Source of the DNA: Mannheimia glucosida
GTDB taxonomy: Bacteria > Pseudomonadota > Gammaproteobacteria > Enterobacterales > Pasteurellaceae
Length of the DNA: 64,000 nucleotides
Assembly (NCBI RefSeq): GCF_046267875.1
Contig: NZ_CP176502.1
Location: 62,001 to 126,000, forward strand
Reading direction: 5' to 3'
Below the pieces are notes generated by a model. That model was not told the DNA's origin. It did not search any database and was given only the letters and a program-made list of their open reading frames with translations. Position numbers and translations under genes: made by a program. Position 1 is the first letter of the stretch. Every line of letters begins with the position of its first letter. Of the stretch, positions 49,784-57,611 are shown piece after piece.

Positions 49784-50677
49784 ATGAATTACACCAAAGA
49801 CAATGACAAACTCTACCGCTATTTATTCAAAGACCGAGCGGTACGGGGCGAATGGGTGCGTTTAAACAACACCTTTACCGAAACCTTAAACACCCACCAC
49901 TACCCTAAAGCGGTACAAAATTTACTCGGCGAAATGTTAGTTGCAACCAGTTTGCTGACTGCAACAATGAAATTTAACGGCAACATCACTGTGCAGATTC
50001 AAGGTGACGGCCCGTTAAAATTAGCGGTTGTGAACGGTAACGACCAGCAGCAACTCCGTGCCTTAGCCCGTGTTCAGGCAGATATTGCAGACACCGCCTC
50101 GTTAGCGGAAATGATCGGCAATGGTGTATTAGTGATTTCTATTATCCCGACCGATGGTGAACGTTATCAAGGGGTGATTGCTCTCGATAAACCAACCATT
50201 CGTGAATGCTTAGAAGATTACTTCGCCCGCTCCGAGCAATTACAAACCCACCTCGTTATCCGCACAGGCGAATTTGAAGGCAAAGCAGTGGCAGGCGGTA
50301 TGTTGCTACAAATTATGCCGGACGGCACAGGCTCAAGAGATGACTTCGAGCATCTAGCCACGCTCACTGAAACCGTAAAAGATGAAGAGTTATTTGGTTT
50401 AGAGGCAGAAGAATTGCTCTATCGCCTCTACCACGAAGAGAAAGTAGAAGTTTACCCGCCACAAGATACCGAATTTAAATGTGGCTGCTCAAGAGAGCGT
50501 TCAGGCTCCGCATTATTACTGGTGCCCGCAGAAGAAATCGAAGAAATGTTGGCGGAAAAACAAGGCGTGATCGATATGCAATGCGAATGTTGTGGTACAC
50601 AATATTTTTTCGACAAAGCAGCGATTGAAGGCTTTAAGGAAGAGACTGAAAAATTAAGTAAGTTAGGGTTAAATTAA
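49784..50677 (+). CDS. hslO: Hsp33 (HslO), redox-regulated chaperonin
   Basis: Holdase chaperone activated by oxidation and zinc release. The 297-residue product begins DNDKLYRYLFKDRAVRGEWV, with the MQIQGDGPLKL-type core (VQIQGDGPLKLAVVNG) and GVLVISIIPTDGERYQG, and the C-terminal redox switch of two cysteine pairs: CGC in FKCGCSRERSG near residue 230 and CECC in MQCECCGTQYFF near residue 264. The ATG at 49784, preceded by ACGAGGAATCAAA, was preferred over an upstream ATG at 49766. It ends at an uptake-signal hairpin shared with hisIE. Confidence 0.96.
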   Translation: MNYTKDNDKLYRYLFKDRAVRGEWVRLNNTFTETLNTHHYPKAVQNLLGEMLVATSLLTATMKFNGNITVQIQGDGPLKLAVVNGNDQQQLRALARVQADIADTASLAEMIGNGVLVISIIPTDGERYQGVIALDKPTIRECLEDYFARSEQLQTHLVIRTGEFEGKAVAGGMLLQIMPDGTGSRDDFEHLATLTETVKDEELFGLEAEELLYRLYHEEKVEVYPPQDTEFKCGCSRERSGSALLLVPAEEIEEMLAEKQGVIDMQCECCGTQYFFDKAAIEGFKEETEKLSKLGLN

Positions 50678-50683
50678 GCTAAA

Positions 50684-50746
50684 CAAGCGGTCAAATTTCT
50701 TGTCTTTTTTGCAATTTGTAAAAAAATGATGAAATTTGACCGCTTG
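50684..50746. terminator. Inverted uptake-signal pair between hslO and hisIE
   Basis: CAAGCGGTCAAATTTC (50684-50699) and its perfect 16-bp complement (50731-50746) flank an A/T loop, the longest uptake-signal stem in the window. It lies between convergent genes and can terminate both. Confidence 0.88.
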
Positions 50747-50750
50747 CATT

Positions 50751-51404
50751 TTACTTATTTGAACCTTCTGGGTGTAACCCAATCCCTTTGTGGCGTTCTT
50801 TTAGTTTAGCATTGACCGCTGCCCAAGATAAATCAGCATTGTGCAGCAACACAGTTAAATGATACACCAAATCTGCCACTTCAGAAACTAATTCTTCCCG
50901 ATCATTTTTCATTGCCGCAATTACACTTTCTACTGCCTCTTCCCCCACTTTTTGAGCGATTTTTGGCGTGCCTTTGGCGTAAAGTTTCGCTGTATAAGAA
51001 CTTCCCGGATCGGCATTTTTACGCTCTGCGATCATTCGTTCTAATTTGCTGAAAAAGATCCAATCCGGCTGTTCTTGTTCAAACTGATGAAAACAGCTCT
51101 CCGCCCCTGTGTGGCAGGTTTCGCCGATGGGATTAGCGAGGATTAACAGGGTGTCGTTATCGCAATCCAAACTCATATCCACCACGTTTAGGAAATTGCC
51201 CGAGGTTTCGCCTTTCGTCCATAGCCGTTGTTTGGTACGGGAGTAAAAAGTCACTCGCTTTTCAGCCAGCGTTTTTTCGAGGGCTTGTTGGTTCATATAG
51301 CCTAACATCAGCACTTCGCAGGTTTGGGCGTTTTGGACGATAACGGGGAGCAGATTATCAACTTTCTGCCAATCTATTTTTGAGATCAATTCTGGCTTTT
51401 GCAT
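50751..51404 (-). CDS. hisIE: HisIE, phosphoribosyl-AMP cyclohydrolase / phosphoribosyl-ATP pyrophosphatase
   Basis: Bifunctional enzyme for steps 2 and 3 of histidine synthesis. The 217-residue product has the HisI domain (about 1-115: VLMLGYMNQQALEKTL, FYSRTKQRLWTKGETSGNFL and the zinc-binding DCDNDTLLI and GETCHTGAESCF) and the HisE domain (about 120-205: SSYTAKLYAKGTPKIAQKV, EAVESVIAAM and EVADLVYHLTVLL). Last his gene in this operon; the gap to hisF holds a broken membrane protein gene. Confidence 0.97.
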   Translation of the reverse strand: MQKPELISKIDWQKVDNLLPVIVQNAQTCEVLMLGYMNQQALEKTLAEKRVTFYSRTKQRLWTKGETSGNFLNVVDMSLDCDNDTLLILANPIGETCHTGAESCFHQFEQEQPDWIFFSKLERMIAERKNADPGSSYTAKLYAKGTPKIAQKVGEEAVESVIAAMKNDREELVSEVADLVYHLTVLLHNADLSWAAVNAKLKERHKGIGLHPEGSNK

Positions 51405-51480
51405 ATTTTTTCCTTTAGTTAGTGTTTGCTAGATTTTATTCATTCACTAAAGCTAAAAATTTAACTTTATGTAAATTTTC

Positions 51481-52024
51481 TTAATACTTTAATACGACTA
51501 TATCGTCATATTTTACAACTGAACCTAATGTAGAAATTCGTTTCTTAATTAAGATCTCAGAATTTGTCTGAGTATTATGATAAAGTTCGCTGCATTCCAA
51601 ATTTTCATCGAAATATTCAGATTTTACATAGACATGATAATGTTTTCCCCTACCTGAACTTTTATAACGTTCATAAACTGTAGCTTGATATTGAATATCT
51701 TCACCATAGAGATCGTTATAAATATAGATAATAGGGGCTGACAAAAAGATCGTTAGTAAGGACGGAGAAAACATAACCCATAACAAATTTCTTACAGGGG
51801 AAAATTTTTTATCGTCTTTTTCTTTATTCTTATGGTATTTCCTCAAAGATTTAATATAGAGTGGAATCGTAATAGGAAGTAAAATTCCATAAGAGATAAG
51901 AATAGCCTCAATAAGAAAATAATTTTCAACATCATAATAAATATGAATATAGAGAGAAAATATATATAATAACCCCTAATATTGCATAGAGCATAATCAT
52001 ATATCCCCAAAATCTTTTTTGCAT
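51481..52024 (-). pseudogene. Frameshifted small membrane protein between hisF and hisIE
   Basis: Two pieces in different frames form one plausible product of about 181 residues. Piece 1 starts at ATG 52024 (MQKRFWGYMIMLYAILGVII) and reaches a stop near 51932. Piece 2 is open from about 51975 through 51481 and reads HIYYDVENYFLIEAILISYG, then LLWVMFSPSLLTIFLSAP, then VYERYKSSGRGKHYHVYV; its first possible start is a TTG at 51846. The switch falls in an AT and CT dinucleotide-rich stretch (about 51940-51975) and needs a 1-nt loss or 2-nt gain. About three membrane helices. It could be a true frameshift, a slippage-prone site or a sequencing error. Confidence 0.65.
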
Positions 52025-52076
52025 AAATTCTCCAATGTTGAAAGTTATTTATTAGATGCTGGTAACCACTCTGTAA

Positions 52077-52850
52077 TTATTTACGAACTTCAATATTCTC
52101 TTTCGCCAAATATTCCTTTAACTCCCCAATATTGATAATCTGTTTATGAAACACACTTGCTGCCAACGCACCGTCCACATTTGCCTCAATAAAGGCATCA
52201 CGGAAATGCACCATTTCGCCTGCGCCGCCTGAGGCAATCAAAGGCACATTGCAAACTTCACGCACTTTTTTCAGTTGCACTAAATCGTAGCCGTTGCGTA
52301 CGCCGTCTTGGTTCATCATATTCAGCACGATTTCGCCCGCTCCTCGCTTTTGCACTTCCGCAACCCAATCCAACAACTGCCATTCGGTTTGGCGGGTGCG
52401 TTTTTCATCGCCGGTATATTGATTGACCCAATATTTGCCGGTTTCTACCTCAAACCAGCTATCAATACCAACCACTACCGCCTGCACACCAAAGCGATCT
52501 GCCAGTTGAGTAATCAGCTCGGGGTTGGCAAGGGCTGGGGAATTGATGGAGATTTTGTCCGCTCCGAAAGCGAAAATCTGCTCCGCATCGGCAATGGTTT
52601 TGATTCCGCCTGCCACACAGAACGGAATATCAATCACCTGTGCCACACGTTCCACCCAGCTTTTATCCACCGTTCTGCCGTCACTTGAGGCGGTAATATC
52701 GTAAAACACCAACTCATCCGCCCCCTCTTGGGCATAACGCTGGGCGAGTGGCACAATGTCGCCGATGATTTCGTGATTGCGGAACTGCACGCCTTTCACA
52801 ACTTGCCCGTCACGCACATCTAAACAAGGAATTATCCGTTTTGCCAACAT
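52077..52850 (-). CDS. hisF: HisF, imidazole glycerol phosphate synthase cyclase subunit
   Basis: With HisH forms imidazole glycerol phosphate and AICAR. The 257-residue TIM barrel starts MLAKRIIPCLDVRDGQVVKGVQF, with the catalytic Asp in CLDVRDG (near residue 11) and the second in EIVLNMMNQDGVRNGYD (near 131), and phosphate loops VAGGIKTIADAEQ and IASGGAGEMVHF. The start overlaps hisA by 19 nt, the standard arrangement. It ends 52 nt before the frameshifted membrane gene. Confidence 0.98.
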   Translation of the reverse strand: MLAKRIIPCLDVRDGQVVKGVQFRNHEIIGDIVPLAQRYAQEGADELVFYDITASSDGRTVDKSWVERVAQVIDIPFCVAGGIKTIADAEQIFAFGADKISINSPALANPELITQLADRFGVQAVVVGIDSWFEVETGKYWVNQYTGDEKRTRQTEWQLLDWVAEVQKRGAGEIVLNMMNQDGVRNGYDLVQLKKVREVCNVPLIASGGAGEMVHFRDAFIEANVDGALAASVFHKQIINIGELKEYLAKENIEVRK

Positions 52851-53581
52851 TCGATTGCCTCCGCTACATTAAATTTACCTTCCAACAATGCACGACCGAC
52901 AATCACGCCCGCCACGCCCGTGCCTTTCAAGGCGGCAATATCCGCAAGCGAGCCGATACCGCCTGAGGACTGAAATTGAATCTCCGGGTATTTGGTACAG
53001 ATTTCTCGATAGAGATCCACATTTGAACCTGCCAGCGTGCCGTCTCGGGAAATATCGGTGCATAAAACGTGTTTCAAGCCCACGGTTTGATAATCTTCAA
53101 TCAACTCCTCGAGCGACACACCACTTGCCTCTTGCCAGCCGCTAATCGCAATGATTTTTTGACCGATTGCATCAATGTTCACATCAAGTGCCAGCACAAA
53201 TTTCTCTGCACCGTATTTTTTGAACCAGCCTTTAACCGTTTCACGCTCTTTCACCGCAGTCGAACCAATCACCACACGGTTTGCCCCCACCGCCAACAAA
53301 TCTGCCACGTCTTGCTCGGTACGGATACCGCCGCCCACTTGGATTTTGCAGTGGGTTTCACGAATAATCTTGCCGATAAGTGCGGTCTGTCTTTGAGCGG
53401 GATTTTTCGCCCCTGTAAGATCGACCAAATGTAACTGCTCCGCCCCTTGGGAAAGATAATCGGCAAATTGGGTAATCGGGTTACCACTATAAGTCGTCTG
53501 TTTCGCATAATCGCCCTGATGCAGACGAACTACTTGCCCATCGATAAGATCAAGGGCAGGGATAATTTGAGAGTGTTTCAT
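52832..53581 (-). CDS. hisA: HisA, ProFAR isomerase
   Basis: Isomerises phosphoribosylformimino-AICAR ribonucleotide. The 249-residue TIM barrel has IIPALDLIDGQVVRLHQGDY with catalytic Asp near residue 11, LVDLTGAKNPAQRQ, QVGGGIRTEQDVADLLAVGANRVVIGSTAV and VLCTDISRDGTLAGSN with the second Asp. hisF overlaps its end by 19 nt. It begins a few nt downstream of the repeat-derived tail of the DUF559 gene, so transcription from the upstream his genes must pass the accessory block. Confidence 0.97.
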   Translation of the reverse strand: MKHSQIIPALDLIDGQVVRLHQGDYAKQTTYSGNPITQFADYLSQGAEQLHLVDLTGAKNPAQRQTALIGKIIRETHCKIQVGGGIRTEQDVADLLAVGANRVVIGSTAVKERETVKGWFKKYGAEKFVLALDVNIDAIGQKIIAISGWQEASGVSLEELIEDYQTVGLKHVLCTDISRDGTLAGSNVDLYREICTKYPEIQFQSSGGIGSLADIAALKGTGVAGVIVGRALLEGKFNVAEAIECWQNG

Positions 53582-53593
53582 ATTGTTTTCCTG

Positions 53594-54076
53594 TTATATA
53601 TTCCCCTCGCCCGCTCGGGACAAATGCTTGCATTTGAACGTTGGCTTTGCCAACGGCTCCGAAGGAGCGAGCGTAGCGAGTATTGGGTGGAGAAAATCCG
53701 TAGGATTTTCGGAGGGAAAGGGGATATTTTCGTGAATAGCCGCAAATATCACCTCTAATACCATATTGATATGTCTCAATACCTCGTCATTCCAAAAACG
53801 AATTACAGTAAATTGCTGCTCTTCTAAATAAGTTGTCCGAATACGATCATATTCTATTTGCTCGGCGTGTTGAGAACCGTCCAGCTCAATAATTAATCTA
53901 GGATTTAATGAGAGAAAATCTGCAATATAATTTCCCACGATTTTTTGTCGATAAAATTTGATTCCACAAAAACGCTTTGCTCGCAAGTGATACCATAAAA
54001 CTCGCTCAGCTTCTGTCATATTGGAACGTAAAGTTTTGGCATTCCGTCGTAAATTTAGGGTTTCTGTTTTTCTCAT
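53594..54076 (-). CDS. DUF559 (Vsr-like endonuclease fold) protein with repeat-encoded tail
   Basis: A 160-residue protein. The first 115 or so residues match DUF559, a PD-(D/E)XK-type endonuclease-like fold: NAKTLRSNMTEAERVLWYHLR, FCGIKFYRQKIVGNYIADFL, RLIIELDGSQH (catalytic Asp/Glu region) and DRIRTTYLEEQQFTVIRFWN. The remaining 40 or so residues (after AAIHENIP) are encoded by an intergenic triloop hairpin repeat and do not look like protein sequence; the ancestral stop was probably near 53730. It lies between hisH and hisA with a BRO-N gene. Function unknown; such genes often sit at repeat-rich gaps. Confidence 0.85.
   Translation of the reverse strand: MRKTETLNLRRNAKTLRSNMTEAERVLWYHLRAKRFCGIKFYRQKIVGNYIADFLSLNPRLIIELDGSQHAEQIEYDRIRTTYLEEQQFTVIRFWNDEVLRHINMVLEVIFAAIHENIPFPSENPTDFLHPILATLAPSEPLAKPTFKCKHLSRAGEGNI
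53639..53710. repeat. Triloop hairpin array (copy 3), within the DUF559 3' end
   Basis: Three perfect stems with 3-nt loops: CGTTGGC/GCCAACG (53639-53655, loop TTT), GCTCC/GGAGC (53656-53668, loop GAA) and GAAAATCC/GGATTTTC (53692-53710, loop GTA). CAAATG/CATTTG lies just before it. The array is translated as the tail of the DUF559 protein. Confidence 0.8.
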
Positions 54077-54085
54077 ATTATTCCC

Positions 54086-54145
54086 CTCTCCCTCCGCAAA
54101 TCTTAGATTTGCTCCTCCCTCTCCCGTAAACGGGAGAGGGGAAAT
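54086..54145. repeat. CCCTCTCCC mosaic repeat between DUF559 and BRO-N genes
   Basis: CCCTCTCCCG/CGGGAGAGGG with loop TAAA (54117-54140) follows GCAAATC/GATTTGC with loop TTA (near 54096-54112), framed by another CCCCTCTCCC run. It resembles the element at 19499-19565 and the arms of the one at 44902-45076, and may terminate the BRO-N transcript. Confidence 0.75.
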
Positions 54146-54151
54146 AGATGT

Positions 54152-54997
54152 TTATTTCTTCACCTGTTTCACCACTTGTTCAATCACCGCAGCGAAATCA
54201 ATCGCATTTTGCTGAGTAATTACCGGTTTGCCGGTCTCTGCTTCCAAACTTTCTCTAGCCACTTTTGCAACATTTCCGCCCCGTTTGGCAACGGTTTTAT
54301 TTTCTTCCAAGCCCTGTGGGTGGCTGATTTGAGCGATATCTTTGGTAGCCGCCTCCGCAAGCATATTCAGCACCAACTCGGTGGTGGTCATATTGTCTCG
54401 TAGGCTTTCTTTTTTCAGCCCTTTGAAATCCTTATATTGGCGAGTAGTCATACCGCTCCACGCCTGTGTGATTTCATTCGTGAGAATCGCAAATTCTCTG
54501 CCCGCTTGCACACCATGATCTTGCCAAGTATCCGTCAGCTCTTTTCGCACCTGAATGGCTTGCAAGCGTTGGTTAATCCACTCACGGGAATAACCCTTTT
54601 TCAAGTAAGTAGCCAAGGCTCGGTCAATGGTCAATTCAGGATCGATAATCTCATCAATCCGCTCTTTGCCGACTTCCGCCAACCACATTTTCAATGGCTC
54701 GGCTTTCGGGCTTGGCACAGACTGAATAATACGGAAAATGCCTTGTAAATCCGTGGCATCGGTTTCCCGCATTTTTCCGTCTGGGGCTTTTAATTTCAAC
54801 TGTACGATTTTTTCGTACAGTTCAATTCCGCCCTCTTCGTCCTTGATTTTCCGCTTTAAATCACTCCAATAACGGCGTGGATTGCTACTTTGCGTCAGCA
54901 CTTCGATGATGTCTACCACCGAGAAAAACCACTCTTCTTTTTCGCTATCCCACACCGAGCGGATTTGGCTGTTTTCAAATAGTTTAATTTCGTTCAT
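54152..54997 (-). CDS. BRO-N domain protein (phage antirepressor-like)
   Basis: A 281-residue protein with an N-terminal BRO-N domain (about 5-105: QIRSVWDSEKEEWFFSVVDI, SNPRRYWSDLKRKIKDEEGG, ETDATDLQGIFRIIQSVPSP), a DNA-binding module of phage antirepressors and of the mobile KilA-N/BRO group, then a helical domain (IDRALATYLKKGYSREWINQRL). The C-terminal part KDFKGLKKESLRDNMTTTEL is often seen in bacterial chromosomal members resembling DNA-damage-inducible DinD, an alternative annotation. No other phage gene is near, so it is an isolated accessory gene in the his operon between hisH and the DUF559 gene. Confidence 0.82.
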   Translation of the reverse strand: MNEIKLFENSQIRSVWDSEKEEWFFSVVDIIEVLTQSSNPRRYWSDLKRKIKDEEGGIELYEKIVQLKLKAPDGKMRETDATDLQGIFRIIQSVPSPKAEPLKMWLAEVGKERIDEIIDPELTIDRALATYLKKGYSREWINQRLQAIQVRKELTDTWQDHGVQAGREFAILTNEITQAWSGMTTRQYKDFKGLKKESLRDNMTTTELVLNMLAEAATKDIAQISHPQGLEENKTVAKRGGNVAKVARESLEAETGKPVITQQNAIDFAAVIEQVVKQVKK

Positions 54998-55095
54998 TTC
55001 TCACCTTCTTTTACTGGTTAAATTAACAGTGATTTTGTCGAAATAAAGCGAGAAATCAAGCCCTATTTTCAAACTTTGCGATCAAGATCGCAAAA

Positions 55096-55686
55096 TCAGA
55101 CATTCTCCACAAAATTCCTGAGCAACTTCGCCCCAGCCTCGCCTGAACGCTCGGGGTGGAACTGTACGCCGTAGAAGTTTTGGCTGGCAATGGCAGCGGA
55201 AAACGGCACGCCGTAGTCACAGGTGGCGATGGTGTTTTCATTCGGTAGCACGCCGTAGCTATGCACAAAATAGAAATGGCTGCCTTGCTCAATGCCGTGA
55301 AACAGCGGGTGGTCAGCTTGGTACTGCACCTTGTTCCAGCCCATATGCGGCAACGGCAAACCGCATTCAGGCAAGCGTTCGGTTTTGCCACGCATCAGGT
55401 TCAACGTGGCTACATCGCCTTCGTGGGAAAATTCGGTCATTAACTGCATACCCAAACAGATGCCAAGCATTGGCTGAGTAGCGTTGCGAATGGTGTCAAT
55501 AAGTCGGCGATCGTGCAAAATCGCCATCGCCGCCGCTGCCGTTCCCACACCGGGGAGTAGCAATTTATCGGCAGATTGGATTTTACCGAGATCTCGGGAG
55601 ATCTCAGCCCGAATGCCAAGACGGTCAAAAGCAAATTTGACCGAAGACAGGTTGGCACAGCCTGTGTCGATGATGATGAGTTGCAT
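55096..55686 (-). CDS. hisH: HisH, glutamine amidotransferase subunit of IGP synthase
   Basis: Supplies ammonia from glutamine to HisF. The 196-residue class I amidotransferase has LIIDTGCANLSSVKFAFDRL, LLPGVGTAAAAM, the nucleophile in MLGICLGMQLMTEFS (Cys near residue 77), and the His/Glu pair in VQFHPERSGEAG near 178. It lies between an unknown accessory gene (upstream) and the BRO-N gene (downstream), unlike the usual direct hisH-hisA junction. Confidence 0.97.
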   Translation of the reverse strand: MQLIIIDTGCANLSSVKFAFDRLGIRAEISRDLGKIQSADKLLLPGVGTAAAAMAILHDRRLIDTIRNATQPMLGICLGMQLMTEFSHEGDVATLNLMRGKTERLPECGLPLPHMGWNKVQYQADHPLFHGIEQGSHFYFVHSYGVLPNENTIATCDYGVPFSAAIASQNFYGVQFHPERSGEAGAKLLRNFVENV

Positions 55687-55709
55687 ATTTAGTCTCTATT
55701 ATTTATATC

Positions 55710-56324
55710 TTACCATTCCCATTCAAAATCAATAGGATATTCATCAATTGAAAAATCTAATTTAGGATTTTTATAGTAAGGAAGAAAACTCTTTAACACA
55801 GGAAGTAAAAACTTCTCTTTTTCCTTTACTGTTTTTAATGTTAAGAAAAAATAATTTCTACTTGGTAATTTTTCAAACAAAATTTCTTGATTTAAAGAAG
55901 CAATTACAGGTAACAACTCTATTATCTCCTCGCAATCCTTAGGAAAATACTTTCTTAACTGCTTCTCAAGTTGAAATTCTAATGCATACATTATTGATAA
56001 TTCGTATTTGTCATTATTATTAAATGACATAGAGTTTCTCATCATAGATACTAAAATTAGAAATAGTATCAGCAAGCATTCTGAACCATATAGATAATAT
56101 TCATTATCTTGAAAATCCAGGTGCTTTTCTATATGTCTATGACCTTCATAAGACTTCCTTATTTCATAAGGAATACTGTAAAGTTGATCAATAAATCTTT
56201 GATGTTTAAAAAAGTTACTTTCTTCTAATAATTTCCCCATCAGCTCTCTTAGAGACATTAAATCATTTGTGTTTCCCCAAACAGAAAATCCCGATAAATT
56301 TTTCGTAATCTGCAAATATAACAT
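55710..56324 (-). CDS. Accessory protein of unknown function between hisB and hisH (possible DUF6904 relative)
   Basis: A 204-residue protein, MLYLQITKNLSGFSVWGNTN at the start, with a central IRKSYEGHRHIEKHLDFQD, a hydrophobic stretch (YGSECLLILFLILVSMMRNS, possibly one membrane or buried helix) and an acidic C terminus (DFSIDEYPIDFEWEW). The N-terminal MLYLxxTKNLSGxSVxGNxNDL pattern reminded me of DUF6904 proteins, but this is from memory and tentative. The ATG at 56324 is preceded by TGAGGTAACCTTA, so a longer frame beginning at 56462 is unlikely. The gene is AT-rich relative to the his genes. Function unknown. Confidence 0.72.
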   Translation of the reverse strand: MLYLQITKNLSGFSVWGNTNDLMSLRELMGKLLEESNFFKHQRFIDQLYSIPYEIRKSYEGHRHIEKHLDFQDNEYYLYGSECLLILFLILVSMMRNSMSFNNNDKYELSIMYALEFQLEKQLRKYFPKDCEEIIELLPVIASLNQEILFEKLPSRNYFFLTLKTVKEKEKFLLPVLKSFLPYYKNPKLDFSIDEYPIDFEWEW

Positions 56325-56342
56325 TAAGGTTACCTCATAAAT

Positions 56343-56391
56343 ACAAGCGGTCAAAATCCCCAAAAACTTTGCAAATTTCAACCGCACTTTC
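56343..56391. repeat. Mixed-type inverted uptake-signal pair
   Basis: One arm is the Apl-type core ACAAGCGGTC (56343-56352); the other is ACCGCACTTT (about 56382-56391), the reverse complement of the Haemophilus-type core AAAGTGCGGT. It lies between hisB and the accessory gene. Confidence 0.7.
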
Positions 56392-56421
56392 GGGCGGGCA
56401 CAGGACCCGCCCCTATGGTGA

Positions 56422-57510
56422 TTATAAAACTCCCTTACTACTCGGCAACTCATTCCCTTCAATACGAATACACTGTCTGAGCGTTCTGCCGAAGACTTTG
56501 AACAGGCTTTCGATTTTGTGGTGGTCGTTGTCGCCTTTTGCCTTGATGTGTAGGGTGGCGAGCATCGTGAAGGCGATGGATTGGAAGAAGTGTTCGGTCA
56601 GTTCGGTGCTGAAATCGCCCACTTTGTCACGTTTGAAATCGGCTTTGAACTTGATGAAGGGTCTGCCAGATAAGTCCATTGCACATTCCGCACGGCTTTC
56701 GTCCATCGGCAACACGAAGCCGAAACGGGCGATGCCGCGTTTGTCGCCAATCGCTTGTTTTAATGCGGTGCCGAGGGCGAGGGCGGTGTCTTCCACCGTG
56801 TGATGTTCGTCAATCCACAAATCGCCTTTGGTGGTGATGTTCATTCTAAAACCGCCGTGGGTGGCGATTTGGTCAAGCATATGGTCGAAAAAGCCCACGC
56901 CGGTGCTGATTTCGTTGTTGCCCGTTTCGTCCAGCCACACTTGCACTTTGATGTCGGTTTCTTTGGTTTTACGGATAACTTCGGCAAAGCGCTTTGGTCG
57001 CTCGCCAATGTTGGTCACGGCTTCGCTCAGCAGTTTTTCGGCAATCAAATCCCAGTTCAGTTTTTCAGGGTGATATTGTAACGCCCGAATACCAAGGTTT
57101 TCCGCCAGTTGCACATCGGTGGCACGATCGCCAATCACAAAGCTGTTGTCTGGGTCGAATAGTTGGCGGTCGATATATTTTTGTAGCAGTTTGGTGTGCG
57201 GTTTGCGGCAATCGCAGCCATCTTCCGGCTTGTGCGGACAAATCAGCACATCATCAAATTCAATCCCTTGCGAGTTGAACAACGCCATCATCGCATTGTG
57301 CGGTTTATCGAAATCTGCCTGTGGGAATGAACTGGTTCCCAAGCCGTCTTGGTTCGAGACCATCACAAAACGGTATTTGCCCTTGAGTTTGAGCAGAGCA
57401 GGAATCACGTTTTTCTCGAATTTCAGCTTTTCAAGGCTGTCGATTTGAAAATCGGTTTTCGGCTCATCAATCAAGGTGCCGTCACGGTCGATAAAAAGGG
57501 TGGGTTGCAT
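56422..57510 (-). CDS. hisB: HisB, histidinol-phosphatase / IGP dehydratase
   Basis: Bifunctional enzyme for the IGP dehydratase and histidinol-phosphate phosphatase steps. The 362-residue product has the HAD-type phosphatase domain (about 1-165: TLFIDRDGTLIDEPKTDF with nucleophile Asp, and CPHKPEDGCDCRKPHTKLL) and the dehydratase domain (about 170-362: GVGFFDHMLDQIATHGGF, LWIDEHHTVEDTALALG, and DNDHHKIESLFKVFGRTL with the manganese-binding histidines). Length is typical (about 355-362). hisC is 101 nt upstream across two GGCTC-loop hairpins. Confidence 0.98.
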   Translation of the reverse strand: MQPTLFIDRDGTLIDEPKTDFQIDSLEKLKFEKNVIPALLKLKGKYRFVMVSNQDGLGTSSFPQADFDKPHNAMMALFNSQGIEFDDVLICPHKPEDGCDCRKPHTKLLQKYIDRQLFDPDNSFVIGDRATDVQLAENLGIRALQYHPEKLNWDLIAEKLLSEAVTNIGERPKRFAEVIRKTKETDIKVQVWLDETGNNEISTGVGFFDHMLDQIATHGGFRMNITTKGDLWIDEHHTVEDTALALGTALKQAIGDKRGIARFGFVLPMDESRAECAMDLSGRPFIKFKADFKRDKVGDFSTELTEHFFQSIAFTMLATLHIKAKGDNDHHKIESLFKVFGRTLRQCIRIEGNELPSSKGVL

Positions 57511-57564
57511 GTTTTTCTCCTGTATTCATTGTATCAGTCGCAAAGCGACTGGGGTTTATCGAGC

Positions 57565-57587
57565 CTAGGACGGCTCGTCCTAGGCAC
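57565..57587. repeat. GGCTC-loop hairpin H4, hisC-hisB gap
   Basis: GCCTAGGAC (57565-57573) pairs with GTCCTAGGC (57579-57587) around the loop GGCTC, immediately beside H5. Confidence 0.85.
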
Positions 57588-57610
57588 CCCGTACGAGCCG
57601 TACGGGGTTC
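57588..57610. repeat. GAGCC-loop hairpin H5, end of hisC
   Basis: ACCCCGTAC (57588-57596) pairs with GTACGGGGT (57602-57610) around the loop GAGCC, with no gap from H4 and 1 nt beyond the hisC stop. Confidence 0.85.
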
Positions 57611-57611
57611 T

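Noticed and set aside
53594..54997. Prophage remnant suggested by the BRO-N protein
   Set aside because: No integrase, capsid, lysis or attachment site nearby; only isolated accessory genes within the his operon.
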